64,000 nt of DNA from CAG-791 sp045546175 (lineage in GTDB: Bacteria > Bacillota > Clostridia > Lachnospirales > Lachnospiraceae), in contig JAZQCI010000030.1 of the NCBI GenBank assembly GCA_045546175.1, positions 1-64,000 on the forward strand, given 5' to 3'. Made by a program: the position numbers and the translations under genes. The stretch's first letter is position 1, and every line of letters starts with the position of its first letter. Positions 1 through 8,313 of this stretch are shown here, one piece after another. Below the pieces are notes generated by a model. It was not told the DNA's origin, made no database searches, and saw only the letters and a list, made by a program, of their open reading frames with translations.

Positions 1-44
1 TAGATGTACAAACTCCTTTCTGGGGCATGGTTGATTGTTTCTAG

Positions 45-88
45 ACAACTCAATTTTACCATGAGCCAGTGAGGAGTTGTTTTATTTT
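45..88 (+). terminator. Possible terminator of an upstream gene
   Basis: The sequence ACAACTC pairs with GAGTTGT across a loop of about 22 bases and is followed by TTTATTTT. This fits a rho-independent terminator for a plus-strand gene that ends left of the window. The loop is long and the stem short, so the call is weak. Confidence 0.35.
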
Positions 89-122
89 GTAACAAAAAGA
101 ATGCCGTAACTATGCGGCTTCT

Positions 123-139
123 GGCGTTTCGCAAACGCC
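123..139 (+). other. Hairpin in the leader of ktrB
   Basis: A perfect 7-bp stem (GGCGTTT, 3-base loop, AAACGCC) lies about 30 bases before the ktrB start codon and just before its ribosome binding site. A second small stem (GCCG/CGGC) precedes it. It may be a leader hairpin or a residual terminator. I could not match the leader to the c-di-AMP (ydaO) riboswitch known from other ktr operons. Confidence 0.3.
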
Positions 140-170
140 TATTTGAACTACAAAGGAAAGGAGAACAGGA

Positions 171-1502
171 ATGCAGCTCACAAAAAATTTGAGAGTCTCC
201 TCTTTTCAAATCATTACGGGGAGCTTTCTCGTGATCATCCTGCTGGGCGCCTTTATGCTCACGCTCCCCGTTTCTTCCGTGGACGGCGCCTGGACGCCGT
301 TCGGAGACGCTCTCTTTACTTCAACATCCGCTGTCTGTGTGACCGGACTGGTCGTACAGGACACATTCCGCTACTGGTCGCTCTTTGGCAGGCTGATCAT
401 ACTGTTTCTGATCCAGATCGGCGGCCTCGGAACGATCACTCTCGCCGTTGTCGCCACCGTGCTGGCCGGACGCAAGGTGAGCCTTTTTCAGCGCAGCATT
501 TTGAGGGACGCCGTCAGTGCGGAGCAGGTCGGCGGTATTGCGCGTTTTGCTCTTTTTATCCTGTCGGGCACCCTGGCAGTAGAGTTTCTGGGCGCAGCCG
601 CTCTCTTCCCTGTTTTTTTGCGGAAATATCCGCTGCCGAGGAGCCTTTTCTATTCCCTGTTTCATTCGGTCTCGGCCTTTTGCAACGCGGGATTTGACCT
701 TATGGGGGAGGAGCAGCCGTTTTCCTCCCTTACCGGCTTTACCGGAAGCATTCCGGTCAATCTGATCATCATGTCGCTGATCGTTCTGGGCGGTCTCGGT
801 TTCCGGACCTGGGAAGACATCCGTGCGAATAAGCTCCGGCTTCACAAGTATCGTCTCCAGACCAAAATGATCCTGGTGACTACCGCGGTCCTGATCTTCC
901 TTCCGGCCATCGCTTTTTTCATCATCGAGTACCCGGGCCTCCCCCTCAGGGAAAGGGTCCTGGCGTCGCTTTTCCAGTCGGTCACCACAAGAACGGCCGG
1001 CTTCAACACCACCGACTACGCGCAGTTTACGGAGAGCGGAAAGCTGCTGAGCATAATCCTCATGCTGATCGGCGGCTCCCCCGGCTCCACGGCGGGCGGC
1101 ATGAAGACTACGACGATCGCGGTCCTGCTCCTCAACGCGCACGGAACATTTCGTCACAGAGACGAGGCCTCCGCGTTTTCCCGGCGGATCAGCGACCAGA
1201 CTGTCAAAATAGCGGCGACCATTTTCGCCCTCTACCTCGGCCTGTTCACTCTCAGCGCCATAATCATCAGCCTCGCCGAGTCGCTCCCTCTGCTCACCTG
1301 CATGTTTGAGGCGGCCTCCGCCATCGGCACTGTGGGACTGACACTCGGCATCACGCCGCAGCTGAGCGCGCTCTCCAGAGGAATTCTAATTTTTCTTATG
1401 TATTTTGGCAGAGTCGGCGGGCTGACTCTGATCTATGCGGCCGTACCTTCGCAGAGGATGAGAAACCAGAGGCTCCCTCTCGAGAACGTCGCGGTGGGCT
1501 GA
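171..1502 (+). CDS. ktrB: KtrB/TrkH-family potassium channel subunit
   Basis: This is the ion-conducting membrane subunit of a Ktr/Trk potassium uptake system. It imports K+ and needs a cytosolic KtrA gating ring, which the next gene supplies. The 443-residue protein has the fourfold M1-P-M2 plan of the family. Four pore loops carry the filter glycines: CVTGL near residue 56, CNAGF near 171, TAGFN near 275 and GTVGL near 386. The length matches KtrB (about 440-450) better than the longer TrkH. The ATG at 171 follows a GGAAAGGAG ribosome binding site. It is followed 70 bases later by ktrA and then by a KdpD/KdpE-like two-component system, so uptake and its sensing appear to be one unit. The KtrB versus TrkG/H name is inferred from size and partner. 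Confidence 0.93.
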   Translation: MQLTKNLRVSSFQIITGSFLVIILLGAFMLTLPVSSVDGAWTPFGDALFTSTSAVCVTGLVVQDTFRYWSLFGRLIILFLIQIGGLGTITLAVVATVLAGRKVSLFQRSILRDAVSAEQVGGIARFALFILSGTLAVEFLGAAALFPVFLRKYPLPRSLFYSLFHSVSAFCNAGFDLMGEEQPFSSLTGFTGSIPVNLIIMSLIVLGGLGFRTWEDIRANKLRLHKYRLQTKMILVTTAVLIFLPAIAFFIIEYPGLPLRERVLASLFQSVTTRTAGFNTTDYAQFTESGKLLSIILMLIGGSPGSTAGGMKTTTIAVLLLNAHGTFRHRDEASAFSRRISDQTVKIAATIFALYLGLFTLSAIIISLAESLPLLTCMFEAASAIGTVGLTLGITPQLSALSRGILIFLMYFGRVGGLTLIYAAVPSQRMRNQRLPLENVAVG

Positions 1503-1572
1503 AATCTCCGATGCGTATTTGCGCTGCGGAGGTCAGGCACCCAAGCCCGAAATCTGAAATGGAGGATTTAAT

Positions 1573-2217
1573 ATGAAGACAATACTGATCATAGGACTGG
1601 GCAGGTTCGGAAGACACTGCGCCAGAAAACTGAACGAGATGGGCCATCAGGTCATGGCCGTCGATATGCTCGAAGAGCGCGTGGACGCGGTCCTTCCCTA
1701 TGTGACGGACGGGCTGATCGGCAACAGCACGCGCGCCGACTTCATGCAGACCCTGGGGGTCCGCAATTATGACGTGTGCGTCGTCGCGATCGGCGACGAT
1801 TTCCAGTCTTCCCTGGAGACAACGGCCCTTCTCAAGGATCTGGGCGCCCGGCACGTGGTCGCAAGAGCCGCGAGAGATGTACACGCTAGGTTCCTTGCCG
1901 GCAATGGCGCCGATGAGGTGATTTATCCCGAAAGGCAGCTTGCCGAATGGACTGCAATACGTTATAGTTCAAACCATATTTTGGACTATACTCCTCTCGG
2001 AGAAGAGTATGCGGTCTATGAAATGTCGATCCCCGATAACTGGACCGGAATGAGTCTGGCTTCCCTGGATCTGAGGCGCAAACATAAGATCAACGTATTT
2101 GCCATCAAGCAAGGCGAACTGCTGATCACCGACATCAACCCCGACGCCCCTCTTCGCAGGAATCAGACCCTGATGGTCATTGGAAAGAACAAGGACGTCG
2201 ATAAATGTTTCCATTAA
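1573..2217 (+). CDS. ktrA: KtrA/TrkA-family potassium uptake regulatory subunit
   Basis: This is the cytosolic RCK (regulator of conductance of K+) subunit that forms a ring under KtrB and gates it in response to nucleotides. The N-terminal Rossmann fold shows the dinucleotide-binding motif GLGRFG at residues 8-13, and an acidic residue ends the second strand (MAVDM). The C-terminal third, from about residue 140, looks like a TrkA-C ligand domain. At 214 residues it has a single RCK unit, as in KtrA, not the doubled arrangement of TrkA. It follows ktrB after 70 bases and overlaps the start of the histidine kinase gene by 13 bases, so the genes are likely co-transcribed and translationally coupled. 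Confidence 0.92.
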   Translation: MKTILIIGLGRFGRHCARKLNEMGHQVMAVDMLEERVDAVLPYVTDGLIGNSTRADFMQTLGVRNYDVCVVAIGDDFQSSLETTALLKDLGARHVVARAARDVHARFLAGNGADEVIYPERQLAEWTAIRYSSNHILDYTPLGEEYAVYEMSIPDNWTGMSLASLDLRRKHKINVFAIKQGELLITDINPDAPLRRNQTLMVIGKNKDVDKCFH

Positions 2218-3815
2218 GATCTGATAACAGGCATATGGGCGGCAAAATACAGAAAAGCCCCCTTTTCGCAGTTCTGGGCGCCGCAAACAGCAGAAATCTC
2301 GTTCTCGATTGTCTGATCTACAACGGCGTTCTGGCTGTCTGCACGCTGGTGGGACTGCTCTTTCGCTCCCTCGGGTTTTCGGACGCGACGATCATATCCG
2401 TCTATATTTTGGGCGTGTTGATCTCCGCCGTGCTGATCACAAATTACATCAGCAACTTCATTGTGTCCTTCGAGGCGATGATCGTCTTCAACTTCTTCTT
2501 CACGCAGCCGCTGTTCACGCTCCACGCCTACGACGCGGAATATCCCGTCACTTTCGTCGTCATGCTGATCGTCTCCTACATATCCTGTACCATCGCGGCC
2601 AGGCTCAAGGCGATCGCCAGGCAGTCCGACGCCATGTACGCCCGCACAAAGCTTCTGTTTGATACGGCGAGCCAGCTCCACAAGCTGAGCGGGTACGACG
2701 AGATCCTCTTCACGACAGGCGCGCAGCTCACCAAGCTCATGAACAAGCAGGTCTGCCTGTACGACCAGAGCAGGGGCGCCGACACCTGCCTTGTCTTCTC
2801 TCCCGGAAAGTCTTCTCCCGAGGAACTTCCCACAGACGGCAAAAGTCTGCCGGCCGTAAAGCGGGTCTTTATGACAGGAAGTGAAGCCGGAAGCGGAACG
2901 GACGAGTTTCCCGCCAATCCCATGCGGTTTCTTCCCGTCAGCAGCCATGACCGGGTATACGCCGTCGCCGCTTACAGCGCGGAAGATGAATCGGATGACC
3001 GGAACGGCCAGTTTGACCGGGGCCTGATCGTCTCCGTGCTCGGCGAGTGCTCCATGGCGCTCGAAAAGGAGCGCATACAGCGGGAAAAAGAGGAAGAAGT
3101 GCTGCGGCGCCGCAATGAGAAGCTGCGCGCGGACCTTCTGCGCTCCATCTCCCACGACCTGCGCACGCCGCTCACCTCCATATCGGGGAACGCCAGCAAT
3201 CTCCTCACCTCGGCAGACACTCTCGACGAGGCGACACGCCGGCAGCTCTATCAGGATATCTACGACGATTCCACGTGGCTCAGCAGTCTGGTCGAAAACC
3301 TGCTGGCCGTCAGCCGCATCGAAGACGGGACCATGCAGCTGCACAAAAGCCCGGAGCTTCTGGACGACATCATCTCCGAGGCGCTCCTTCACATCGACCG
3401 AAGAAGCAGCGCCTACAAGATCCTGTTCGAGCCCTCCGCGGACCCGATCATCGTCGATGTGGACGGCCGGCTGATCGTGCAGGTCCTCATCAACCTCGTA
3501 GACAACGCGATCCGGCACACGCCTCCCGGCACGACCATCCGAATCCAGAGCGAGAACCTCAGAGACTGCGCCAAAGTCTCCGTCTCCGACGACGGCCCCG
3601 GCATTCCGGACAAGGAGAAGGACCGGGTGTTCGCAATGTTTTACAGCGGTTCCCGGAAGGTGACCGACTCCAAGAGAAGCCTCGGCCTGGGACTTGCCCT
3701 CTGCCGCTCCATCGTCCGCGCGCACGAGTGCGAGATCATGCTGGACGACAACCTGCCGCACGGCTGCGTCTTTTCCTTTACACTGCCCATTAAGGAGGTC
3801 ACACTTCATGAATAA
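2205..3815 (+). CDS. KdpD-like sensor histidine kinase lacking the N-terminal KdpD domain
   Basis: This membrane sensor kinase probably phosphorylates the KdpE-like regulator encoded next. From the N-terminus, the 536-residue protein has a DUF4118-type block of about four membrane helices (residues 35-135), a GAF-like region (about 150-290), a HisKA box SISHDLRTPL with phospho-acceptor His near residue 317, the N-box NLVDNAIRHTP, and the G-boxes DDGPGIPD and LGLGLALC. This is the C-terminal two-thirds of KdpD. The roughly 350-residue cytosolic KdpD and universal-stress-like domains of classical KdpD (about 900 residues) are absent. The start at 2205 lies inside the end of ktrA with AAGGA upstream; an ATG at 2235 is possible. 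The link to potassium rests on family and neighbours. Confidence 0.88.
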   Translation: MFPLRSDNRHMGGKIQKSPLFAVLGAANSRNLVLDCLIYNGVLAVCTLVGLLFRSLGFSDATIISVYILGVLISAVLITNYISNFIVSFEAMIVFNFFFTQPLFTLHAYDAEYPVTFVVMLIVSYISCTIAARLKAIARQSDAMYARTKLLFDTASQLHKLSGYDEILFTTGAQLTKLMNKQVCLYDQSRGADTCLVFSPGKSSPEELPTDGKSLPAVKRVFMTGSEAGSGTDEFPANPMRFLPVSSHDRVYAVAAYSAEDESDDRNGQFDRGLIVSVLGECSMALEKERIQREKEEEVLRRRNEKLRADLLRSISHDLRTPLTSISGNASNLLTSADTLDEATRRQLYQDIYDDSTWLSSLVENLLAVSRIEDGTMQLHKSPELLDDIISEALLHIDRRSSAYKILFEPSADPIIVDVDGRLIVQVLINLVDNAIRHTPPGTTIRIQSENLRDCAKVSVSDDGPGIPDKEKDRVFAMFYSGSRKVTDSKRSLGLGLALCRSIVRAHECEIMLDDNLPHGCVFSFTLPIKEVTLHE

Positions 3816-4500
3816 ATTTATGGTCCTGGTCGTGGAGGATGACAAGCTCATACAGAACCTGATGTCCACGACGCTCGATATCCACAACTACCGCTATCTG
3901 ACTGCTTCGAGCGCCTCCGACGCGCTCCTGCAGATCACGTCCCACAATCCGGACGTCATCTTCCTGGATCTGGGCCTTCCGGATATGGACGGCGTGGACC
4001 TGATCCGCAAGATCCGCACCTGGTCGGCGACGCCGATCATCGTCATCAGCGCCCGCAGCGAAGACGCGGACAAAATCGAAGCCCTGGACGCCGGCGCCGA
4101 CGACTATCTGACCAAGCCTTTCTCCGTGGACGAGCTCCTGGCAAGGCTCCGGGTCACCCAGAGACGCCTCGCCGCGTCGCAGGGGTCCCTGCCCTCCCAT
4201 ATATTTGAAAACGGAGACCTCAAGGTCGATTTTGCCGCGGGAACCGCTTACATGGGCGGCGAAGAGCTCTCCCTGACTCCGATCGAATACCGGCTGCTCT
4301 GTCTGTTTTGCAAGAACATCGGCAAAACATTGACCCACACCTACCTGACAGACGCCATCTGGGGCGGCACCTTCGACAGCGATCTCGCTTCCCTGAGGGT
4401 CTTTATGGCTTCCCTGCGAAAGAAGATTGAAAAAGACACCACGCACCCGCAGTATATTCAGACCAGAATCGGCGTGGGATACCGAATGAACAGAGTTTAG
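3808..4500 (+). CDS. KdpE-like winged-helix response regulator
   Basis: This OmpR/PhoB-class response regulator has 230 residues. The receiver domain has acidic residues at 10-12, phospho-acceptor Asp54 (IFLDLG), a conserved Ser/Thr position near 81 and Lys103 (LTKPF). A C-terminal winged-helix DNA-binding domain follows (residues 130-228: LTPIEYRLL, YRMNRV at the end). The open frame extends upstream to 3694, but the start at 3808 is preferred because AAGGAGG lies 8 bases before it and the residues upstream only repeat kinase coding sequence in another frame. The gene overlaps the kinase stop by 8 bases, a sign of translational coupling. It probably controls the ktrBA genes or a distant transporter. 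Confidence 0.92.
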   Translation: MNKFMVLVVEDDKLIQNLMSTTLDIHNYRYLTASSASDALLQITSHNPDVIFLDLGLPDMDGVDLIRKIRTWSATPIIVISARSEDADKIEALDAGADDYLTKPFSVDELLARLRVTQRRLAASQGSLPSHIFENGDLKVDFAAGTAYMGGEELSLTPIEYRLLCLFCKNIGKTLTHTYLTDAIWGGTFDSDLASLRVFMASLRKKIEKDTTHPQYIQTRIGVGYRMNRV

Positions 4501-4532
4501 GGCGGAGGGGTCATGCCTCGCCGGCACTTCGT

Positions 4533-4598
4533 GCCCTGCCCAGGTTTTGGGCCCTGCCCGAGGTTTCGGGCTCTGCCTCAATTTTTTGGCCCTGCCCA
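4533..4598 (+). repeat. Short tandem repeat, about 18-19 bp, 3.5 units
   Basis: Units starting with GCCCTGCCC followed by a GGTTT-like tract recur at 4533, 4551, 4570 and 4589. The array fills the gap between the response regulator and the small membrane peptide. No function is evident. Confidence 0.6.
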
Positions 4599-4611
4599 AA
4601 GGAGGTATGCT

Positions 4612-4686
4612 ATGCGTGACATTTTATTATTTGTTTTTTTCCTGCTCGATGCTTCTCTTATCGGATATATGCTCTGGAAACTCTGA
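4612..4686 (+). CDS. 24-residue single-span membrane peptide upstream of the NSS symporter
   Basis: An ATG at 4612 is preceded by a strong AAAGGAGG sequence 6 bases upstream and opens a 24-codon frame ending at 4686. The peptide starts MRDILLFVFFLLDASLIGYM and is a single hydrophobic helix with short polar ends. It lies 70 bases before an NSS symporter. Small one-helix partner subunits are known for bacterial NSS transporters (MetS with MetP), and the Kdp system has a similar tiny KdpF subunit, so either role is possible next to a KdpDE-like pair and an NSS gene. That the peptide is translated is inferred from the ribosome binding site alone. Confidence 0.5.
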   Translation: MRDILLFVFFLLDASLIGYMLWKL

Positions 4687-4756
4687 AAAAGATAGATTTT
4701 GTTCCAAATCTGTTATATTATAGAAAAATCGACGAAATTAAAAGGAGGCTTTCATT

Positions 4757-6124
4757 TTGGAACAAAATCAACGCGGTTCATTTACAGGTAAACTGGGATT
4801 TGTCCTCTCCGCAGCCGGCGCGTCCGTCGGCCTGGGAAACATCTGGAGATTCCCTTACCTGGCAGCCAAGTATGGCGGCGGCGCATTTCTTCTTGTCTAC
4901 ATCATCCTTGCCCTTACTTTTGGCTACACGATGATCATCGCAGAGACTGCCATCGGGCGCTCTACACAGAAGAGTCCCGTGAGCGCCTTCCGCTTTTACA
5001 GTAAATCTCCCTACGCCAAAGCCGGCGGCTGGCTCAACGCCATCGTGCCGATGCTGATCTGCCCCTATTACTCCGTAATCGGAGGCTGGGTCTGCAAATA
5101 CCTCTTTGCATTCCTCACCACAGATATGGACGCGATCACCTCAGATACTTTTTTCACGGAATTCATCACGAACGGAGTCTCCGCGGAGTTCTGGTTCTTC
5201 GTTTTCCTGGCTCTCACTCTTGCCATCATCTACATGGGTGTGGAAAACGGCATTGAGAGAGTCTCCAAGTTCATGATGCCGATCCTGCTGGTCCTGGCGA
5301 TTGTGATCAGTGTGTACACCATCACGCGCCCCGGCGCCATGGCCGGCGTCGCCTACCTGCTGATTCCTCACCTGGAGAACTTCTCCTGGATGACAGTGGT
5401 GTCCGCCATGGGCCAGATGTTCTATTCCCTGTCCATCGCCATGGGTATTCTGATCACCTTCGGCTCCTACATGAAAAAGGATGTCAGCATTGAAGATTCC
5501 ACCCGTCAGGTTGAGTTTTTCGATACGGCCATCGCTATTTTGGCAGGTATGATGATCATTCCCGCGGTCTTCGCCTTCTCCGGCGGCGACCCGGAGCACT
5601 TAAACGCAGGGCCTTCCCTCATGTTCATAACAATGCCCAAAATCTTCGCGAGCATGGGCTTCGGACGCATGATCGGCATCCTGTTCTTCACGCTTGTGCT
5701 CTTCGCGGCACTGACAAGCTCCATCGCTCTCACGGAGAGCGCGGTGTCCACCATCGCCGATGAATTCAAGTGGAGCCGCTTCAAGTGCACTACAGTCATG
5801 GCTGTGATCATGCTGGCGCTCGGAACACTCTCCTGCCTGGGCTACGGCCCGCTGGCGTTCATCACCATCATCGGAATGCCTTTCCTGGATTTCTTCGATT
5901 TCCTCACCAATTCCGTGATGATGCCCATCGCGGCGCTGGCCATCTGCCTGCTGGTGACAAGATGCATGGGCCTCGAGCGGCTCGAGCAGGAAGTCGAGGT
6001 CGACGGACATCCCTTCCGCCGCAAGAAGATCTTCCGGGTCATGATCCGCTATATCGCGCCCATCTTCGTTCTGATCATTCTGCTCAGTTCCATCGCGAAC
6101 GCGTTCGGGCTGATCTCGATGTGA
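4757..6124 (+). CDS. Neurotransmitter:sodium symporter (NSS) family amino-acid transporter
   Basis: This is a sodium-coupled symporter of the LeuT/Tyt1/MhsT type, probably importing an amino acid across the cytoplasmic membrane. The 455-residue protein has the unwound first helix motif GLGNIWRFPYLAAKYGGGAF (residues about 26-45), which carries sodium and substrate ligands in this family, and the broken sixth helix around SLSIAMGILITFGSYM. The length fits 11-12 membrane helices. The start codon is TTG at 4757, chosen because AAAGGAGG lies about 9 bases upstream. The TGA stop is the first TGA of a family A repeat, and a strong terminator follows at 6168. The substrate cannot be read from the sequence; the neighbouring 24-residue peptide may be its small subunit. 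Confidence 0.92.
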   Translation: MEQNQRGSFTGKLGFVLSAAGASVGLGNIWRFPYLAAKYGGGAFLLVYIILALTFGYTMIIAETAIGRSTQKSPVSAFRFYSKSPYAKAGGWLNAIVPMLICPYYSVIGGWVCKYLFAFLTTDMDAITSDTFFTEFITNGVSAEFWFFVFLALTLAIIYMGVENGIERVSKFMMPILLVLAIVISVYTITRPGAMAGVAYLLIPHLENFSWMTVVSAMGQMFYSLSIAMGILITFGSYMKKDVSIEDSTRQVEFFDTAIAILAGMMIIPAVFAFSGGDPEHLNAGPSLMFITMPKIFASMGFGRMIGILFFTLVLFAALTSSIALTESAVSTIADEFKWSRFKCTTVMAVIMLALGTLSCLGYGPLAFITIIGMPFLDFFDFLTNSVMMPIAALAICLLVTRCMGLERLEQEVEVDGHPFRRKKIFRVMIRYIAPIFVLIILLSSIANAFGLISM

Positions 6125-6161
6125 CACATTTTGTGTCACGGGGACGTATCTACTGACACAT
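6122..6161 (+). repeat. Family A repeat at the NSS stop codon
   Basis: Forward-orientation copy: TGACACA, a short spacer, TGTGTCA, core GGGGACGTATC and closing TGACACA. The symporter stop codon is formed by the first TGA. Reverse-orientation copies face it at 6542. Confidence 0.85.
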
Positions 6162-6167
6162 TTTTTT

Positions 6168-6205
6168 ACGGGAGTGCTGCACTGTTGCAGCACTCCCGTG
6201 TTTTA
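6168..6205 (+). terminator. Terminator of the NSS gene
   Basis: ACGGGAGTGCTGCA pairs with its near-perfect complement TTGCAGCACTCCCGT across a few bases, followed by GTTTTAT. This is a strong intrinsic terminator for the symporter gene. Confidence 0.8.
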
Positions 6206-6271
6206 TGTTGGAGGGGTTTTTGAGGGACTTTCGCGGGTGATACTGGCTTTCGCGGGTGATACTGCTGATTC

Positions 6272-6420
6272 AGTGCCGCTAGTGATACTAGCTGCGGCAT
6301 TTGATTGGCAGAATCTTCTCAAAACTGTCAGACTGCTGAATGAGTGCCGCTAGAGATAGCAACTGCGGCATTTGATTGGCAGAATCATTTCAAAGCCGTC
6401 AGACTGCCGTTCGAGTGGCG
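6272..6420. repeat. Family C repeats: two hairpin units of 71 bp
   Basis: AGTGCCGCTAG at 6272 recurs at 6343, exactly 71 bases later. Each unit has a hairpin (TGCCGC paired with GCGGCA) followed by a shared TTTGATTGGCAGAATC tract and TCAGACTGC. A related third hairpin follows near 6417. Just before, an 18-base sequence (CTTTCGCGGGTGATACTG) is present twice at 6227-6262. The whole 6125-6591 gap is repeats and hairpins, with no gene seen. Confidence 0.7.
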
Positions 6421-6541
6421 GCCGAAGATCCTCCACGACCACCCGAGCGCCACCATAAGAAAACCCAAGTCCGCCAGACATAAAAGCGCCGCCGGAACCA
6501 TCTCCGGCGGCACTCTTTCCTGAATTACACCCCCCAAAAAA

Positions 6542-6591
6542 TGTGTCACTAGATACGTCCCCCTGACACATCCCCTGACACACCTGACACA
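6542..6591 (-). repeat. Family A repeat at the CydC-like stop codon
   Basis: Reverse-orientation copy: TGTGTCA, GATACGTCCCC, TGACACA, then two further partial TGACACA motifs ending directly at the minus-strand stop codon of the ABC gene (6592-6594). Confidence 0.8.
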
Positions 6592-8313
6592 TCACATCGC
6601 AATCTCCGTATCCGCCACTCTCATCGTCGACTTCCTGTGCGACACAAGCAGCACAGTCTTGCCCTTAGTTTCCTCCTTGAGAGCCTTGAGGATAACAGTC
6701 TCATTGAGGCTGTCCAGGTTGCTGGTGGGCTCATCGAGCAGCATGAAAGGCGCATCGTGCAGGAAAGCCCTCGCAAGGCCGATCCTCTGCCGCTCGCCGC
6801 CGGAGAGTGTGTCTCCGAGCTCGCCCACATTGGTCTCGTAGCCGTCGGGAAGCGTCATGATCCAGTCGTGCACAGAAGCTTTTCTGCAGGCTTCTTCGAT
6901 CTCTTCCTGCGTCGCGTCCAGCTTTGCGATTCGGATGTTTCCCGCGATCGTGTCCTTAAACATCTCCGTATCCTGCGTCATGTATCCCTGCATGTCGCGC
7001 AGGTTGGAGGTGTTGATCTCCCGCAGGTCGACGACATTTCGCCCGGATGCGCCGGGAGCGGGATCGTCCACAATTCCGATCCGGCCGTCTTTCACATCCC
7101 AGAAGCGCATCAGAAGCTTCATGAGCGTAGATTTTCCGCAGCCGCTCTCTCCCACGATCCCGATGATCTGATTCTCATGGATGCTCAGCGAGAAATTGCT
7201 GAGCACATTCTCGCGCCCGTAGCCGAAAGTGACTTTGCGGCAGTCCGCGCCGTGGAATTCGACCTCCTCCTGTCCCGTAATTTCTTCCGTCTCGGGCTCT
7301 TCTTCCAGGATCGCGAGCACGCGAGCTCCGGAGGCGACGGTGTTCTGCAGGGTTGTGCCCAGGCTTGCCAGCGCTGATACGGGGCCAAAAGAGGACAAAA
7401 GCGCCAGTACCGGCAGCAAAAATCCGTCAAAACCCACCTTGCCGGTCATATAGAGCCAGCCCGCCGTCGCGACCATCAGCACGTCGAAGGCCAGAATAAA
7501 GGTGTTGGCGATGGCCAGGTTCAGCCCTGTCAGGCGATTCAGGGAATTCTGGTGCCACAACAGTGTTTTGGACTGCTGCCGCATAGCCGCCATCCTGCTC
7601 TTACTGCCGTCGTATTGAATCGTCTCGTCAAGTCCGCGAATGTTCTCGAGTACGCAGGAAGAGAGATCTGCCGAATGCTTCCGGACTTTGTCGCCCATAT
7701 TCCCGCTGACGCCCGAGATAATGACCGGCACCACTATACCGACACACAGAAAGGCAGCCAGTGCCAAAAGACCGAGCCCGATGTGGAAGGTCCCGATATA
7801 AATGCACATCACGGTCTCCACGATAAGTGCGATGCAGATGGGCGAAATAGTGTGTGCGTAGAACACTTCCAGAAGCTCTACGTCCGAAGTGATCAGCGAG
7901 ACCAGGTCGCCTTTATCCCTGCCTTCGAGCTTGGCCGGGCAGAGCCTTCGCAGCGCGCCGAATACTCTGTCGCGGACGAGCGCGAGCAGCGTAAACGCGA
8001 TATAGTGGTTCAGTCTCTGCTCAATGAAACGAAGGATCGCCCTGACCAGCGCCAAAACAGGGAGCAAAATCCAGATAGTGCCGACTGCGATGGGCACGTC
8101 CAGTCCCAGGCCGCTCAGAATCGCGTATCCGCCCAGTACAGGAATAAACTGCACGGCGAGATAAGCGAGCGTTCCCGCCGCCACTGCCAGGATCATATAG
8201 CTGGTGAGAGGTCTGACCAGACCGAGCATCTTAAAGAGCGTTACGAACTTTGACGGCTTCTTTGATGAACGCCTTTTTGATGACTGCTTTACAGAAGCCT
8301 GTTTTTTACTCAT
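6592..8313 (-). CDS. CydC-like ABC exporter half-transporter (permease plus ATPase)
   Basis: This is a 573-residue ABC half-transporter. A basic Ser/Lys-rich N-terminus (residues 1-22) is followed by a six-helix ABC type 1 membrane domain (about 35-330). The ATPase domain has Walker A GESGCGKST at 388-396, signature LSGGE at 503-507 and Walker B LLDEP at 525-529. The segment RFIEQRLNHYIAF and the region GDLVSLITSDVELLEVFYAH resemble CydC, the partner of CydD in cysteine/glutathione export. It overlaps the CydD-like gene by 8 bases, so the two probably form a heterodimer. No cytochrome bd genes are in the window, so the exported substrate is unknown and the CydC label is by similarity only. 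The stop codon abuts a family A repeat. Confidence 0.85.
   Translation of the reverse strand: MSKKQASVKQSSKRRSSKKPSKFVTLFKMLGLVRPLTSYMILAVAAGTLAYLAVQFIPVLGGYAILSGLGLDVPIAVGTIWILLPVLALVRAILRFIEQRLNHYIAFTLLALVRDRVFGALRRLCPAKLEGRDKGDLVSLITSDVELLEVFYAHTISPICIALIVETVMCIYIGTFHIGLGLLALAAFLCVGIVVPVIISGVSGNMGDKVRKHSADLSSCVLENIRGLDETIQYDGSKSRMAAMRQQSKTLLWHQNSLNRLTGLNLAIANTFILAFDVLMVATAGWLYMTGKVGFDGFLLPVLALLSSFGPVSALASLGTTLQNTVASGARVLAILEEEPETEEITGQEEVEFHGADCRKVTFGYGRENVLSNFSLSIHENQIIGIVGESGCGKSTLMKLLMRFWDVKDGRIGIVDDPAPGASGRNVVDLREINTSNLRDMQGYMTQDTEMFKDTIAGNIRIAKLDATQEEIEEACRKASVHDWIMTLPDGYETNVGELGDTLSGGERQRIGLARAFLHDAPFMLLDEPTSNLDSLNETVILKALKEETKGKTVLLVSHRKSTMRVADTEIAM

Noticed and set aside
1..170. 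c-di-AMP (ydaO) riboswitch upstream of ktrB
   Set aside because: The leader has two small hairpins but I could not find the conserved ydaO core.
3694..3807. N-terminal extension of the KdpE-like regulator
   Set aside because: It lies inside the kinase gene in another frame; AAGGAGG precedes the ATG at 3808.
2214..3887. 557-codon minus-strand frame opposite the kinase gene
   Set aside because: It is a shadow of the kinase gene in GC-rich sequence with no family match; the plus-strand gene is clear.
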